The position numbers and the translations under genes were made by a program. This document shows positions 62,059 to 64,000 of a DNA stretch of 64,000 nucleotides, piece by piece. The notes below the pieces were generated by a model. The model was not told the origin of the DNA. It saw nothing but the letters and a program-made list of their open reading frames with translations, and did no database searches. How positions within the stretch are numbered: the stretch's first letter is position 1; the number at the start of each line of letters is the position of its first letter. Source of the stretch: Piscinibacter aquaticus (GTDB lineage Bacteria; Pseudomonadota; Gammaproteobacteria; Burkholderiales; Burkholderiaceae_C); contig VOPW01000001.1 of assembly GCA_007994965.1 (NCBI GenBank), positions 4,312,148-4,376,147 of the forward strand, given 5' to 3'.

Positions 62059-64000
62059 TCAGGCGGCCTGCTTCACTGCGGTTTCGCCGCTGCGCCACTG
62101 CGCCATCAGCGAGGCCCACTTGCCGCGTGCCGCGGCGAGGTGCCGCGCCTTCACGTGGCCGTAGCCGCGGATGTCTTCCGGAATGCGCGCGATCTCCACC
62201 GCCTGGGAGAGGTTGGCCGCCGACAGCGTGCGCAGCAGTTCCTCGATGCACTCGCGGTATTCGCCGATCAGCGCGCGCTCTGTCCTGCGCTCCTCGGTGC
62301 GGGCGAACGGATCGAGTGCGCTGCCGCGCAGGCCCTTGAGCTTCGCCAGCACGCCAAAGGCCGTGCGCATCCACGAGCCGTAGGGCTTCTTCTGCAGCTC
62401 GCCCTTGTCGTTGGTCTTCGCGAACAGCGGCGGCGCAAGGTGGTGCGTGATCTTGATGTCGCCCTCGAACATGCCGGCGATCTTCTGCGTGAAGGCGGCA
62501 TCGGTGTGCAGTCGCGCCACCTCGTACTCGTCCTTGTAGGCCATCAGCTTGAAGAGGTAGCGCGCCACCGCCTCGGTGAGCTTGGTGCTGCCCAGCGGCG
62601 CCTCGGCCTGGCGCACCTTCTCGACGAAGGCCTTGTACTGCGCGGCGTAGTCGCTGTCCTGGTAGCCGGTGAGGAACTCCACGCGCTTGGCGACGACTTC
62701 GTCCACCGACGGCTTCTTGACGAACTCGATCACCGCTGCCGCGGCGAACAGCGACTGCACCGCCGCGAGGTCGTGCGCGCAATGGCGGCCCCATTCGAAG
62801 GCGGCCTTGTTGTTGTCCACCTGCACGCCGTTGAGCTCGAAGGCGCGCATCAGCGCGGCGTGGCTCAGCGGCACGCGGCCCTTCTGCCGTGCGTAGCCCA
62901 GCAGCAGCGGGTTGGTGTAGATCGAATCGCCGACCAACTGCACCGCCGCCTGCTCGGCGTCGAAACCGCCGACCATCTCGGCGCCCACCGCCGCGGCCAG
63001 CGCGGCCTCGCAGCTGCCGCCCGGAAACTGCCAGTTCGGGTTGCGCACGAAGGCGGCAGTCGGCGTGCCGTGGGTGTTCAGCGCGACGAAGGTGCGGCCC
63101 TCGCGCATCACGCTCATCGTGTACTTGTTCGCGCCGACGATCGCATCGCAGGCGATCACCGTGTCGGCCTTCGCCGTGTCGACCTTGGTGGTGTGGATGG
63201 CGTCGGGCCGGTTGGCGATCTGGATGTGGCTCCAGGTGGCGCCGCCCTTCTGCGCCAGCCGCCCGCATCCTGCGTGACCACACCGCGGCCCTCGAGGTGG
63301 GCGGCCACGCCGAGCAGCTGGCCGATGGTGATGACGCCGGTGCCGCCGACGCCGCCGACCACGATGCCCCAGGGCTTCTCGGTCAGCGGCAGGCTGGGCT
63401 CGGGCAGCGGCGGCATCGACGACAGGTCGCCGCGCTGCTCCTCTTCTTCGCGCGCTTCAGTGCCCCGCCCTCGACCGTCACGAAGCTCGGGCAGAAGCCC
63501 TTCACGCAGGAGAAGTCCTTGTTGCAGGTGTTCTGGTTGATGCGGCGCTTGCGGCCGAACTCCGTCTCCACCGGCTCGACGCTCAGGCAGTTGCTCTGCA
63601 CCGAGCAGTCACCACAGCCTTCGCACACCAGCTCGTTGACGACCACGGTCTTGGCCGGCGTGGCCAGCTTGCCGCGCTTGCGGCGGCGGCGCTTCTCGGT
63701 GGCGCAGGTCTGGTCGTAGATGATCGCCGTGGTGCCGGGGATCTCGCGGAACTGGCGCTGGATCGCATCGAGCTCGTCGCGGTGGTGCACCGTGATGCCG
63801 GCCTCGAGCGAGGCGCCCGAATACTCGGGCTCGTCGCTCACGATCACGATCCTCTTCACGCCTTCGGCGGTCAGGCTCTTCTGGATCTGCAGCACCGAGT
63901 GGCCCTCGGGGCGCTCGCCGACCTGCTGGCCGCCGGTCATTGCGACGGCGTCGTTGTAGAGGATCTTGTAGGTGATGTTCACGCCGGCCGCGATGCTCTG
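62059..64000 (-). CDS. Indolepyruvate ferredoxin oxidoreductase family protein (partial, frameshifted)
   Basis: This is the C-terminal part, about 645 residues, of a large fused 2-oxoacid:ferredoxin oxidoreductase (IorA-IorB type); the start lies right of the window. It decarboxylates aryl or branched 2-oxoacids to acyl-CoA with ferredoxin. An iron-sulfur motif CEGCGDCSVQSNC precedes CNKDFSCVKGFCPSF. The gamma-type domain has GVGGTGVITIGQLLG. Breaks lie near 63440 and at about 63257, where CCTGG on the coding strand reads CTGG (repair gives QDAGGLAQKGGATWSH). It ends EVKQAA-like (ETAVKQAA), 18 bases from the convergent lipoprotein gene. Confidence 0.92.

Overview
The window is 64 kb of high-GC chromosomal DNA from a betaproteobacterium, most likely order Burkholderiales. 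The evidence is the gene content and synteny: a TorF-type porin upstream of glnK-amtB, an atpIBEFHAGDC operon, a protocatechuate 4,5-cleavage (pmd/lig) cluster, TRAP transporters, a fused indolepyruvate ferredoxin oxidoreductase, a DUF1501/DUF1800 pair and an AlgZ/AlgR-like LytTR two-component system. I see no tRNA, rRNA, insertion sequence, prophage or CRISPR array. No gap without a gene exceeds about 300 bases.

Layout. 1-4166: end of a protocatechuate 4,5-dioxygenase beta subunit, its semialdehyde dehydrogenase, an aldo/keto reductase, an alpha/beta hydrolase and a second LigA/LigB-type pair. 4167-7073: nitrogen-regulated porin-glnK-amtB unit with a sigma-54 promoter, an NtrC-like site and a terminator. 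7160-16335: gshA, kup, benE, an AGE-family epimerase, gshB and an amidase, converging on a divergent SHMT-like enzyme. 16392-19096: Uup-type ABC-F ATPase and an unknown conserved protein. 19121-25835: a MocR regulator divergent from a tightly coupled set (LysE exporter, EamA exporter, aminotransferase, PhzF, glyoxalase-like protein, threonine dehydratase-like protein). 25836-27280: REP-like repeat, cytochrome c' and cytochrome b561. 27286-30444: GNAT, HpaI-type aldolase, mutarotase and SMP-30 lactonase. 30460-33215: peroxiredoxin-like protein and DsbD. 33398-40583: ATP synthase operon. 40601-44929: AEC transporter, small unknown protein, Rep helicase, YhhN. 44933-50545: two-component system and the exported DUF1501/DUF1800 pair. 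50653-53566: RavA-ViaA-like MoxR/VWA pair. 53619-58570: TRAP transporter divergent from a 2-keto-3-deoxy-6-phosphogalactonate aldolase. 58567-60879: three YceI proteins and a cytochrome b561. 61054-64000: an unknown lipoprotein and part of the indolepyruvate ferredoxin oxidoreductase.

The physiological picture is a versatile aerobic heterotroph. It takes up aromatics (BenE) and opens protocatechuate by meta cleavage. It uses sugar acids through TRAP uptake, lactonase and two aldolase types, and it controls ammonium uptake through NtrC/RpoN.

A pervasive technical feature affects many entries. About 30 genes or gene segments, including essential ones such as atpA and atpH, carry one- or two-base frameshifts. 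In most cases that I could reconstruct, the indel lies exactly in a CCTGG/CCAGG (CCWGG) motif; most others are at C runs or GC dinucleotides. I treat these as sequence errors, not pseudogenes, and give full spans across the shifts. The most likely explanation is methylation-linked miscalling at Dcm-like sites. No obvious undescribed defence or mobile system is present. The best candidates for unusual biology are the tandem decapeptide insert in the TRAP permease, the MocR-linked amino-acid cluster, the paired beta-motif sensor of the histidine kinase, the triple YceI unit and the structured repeat at two convergent gene junctions.
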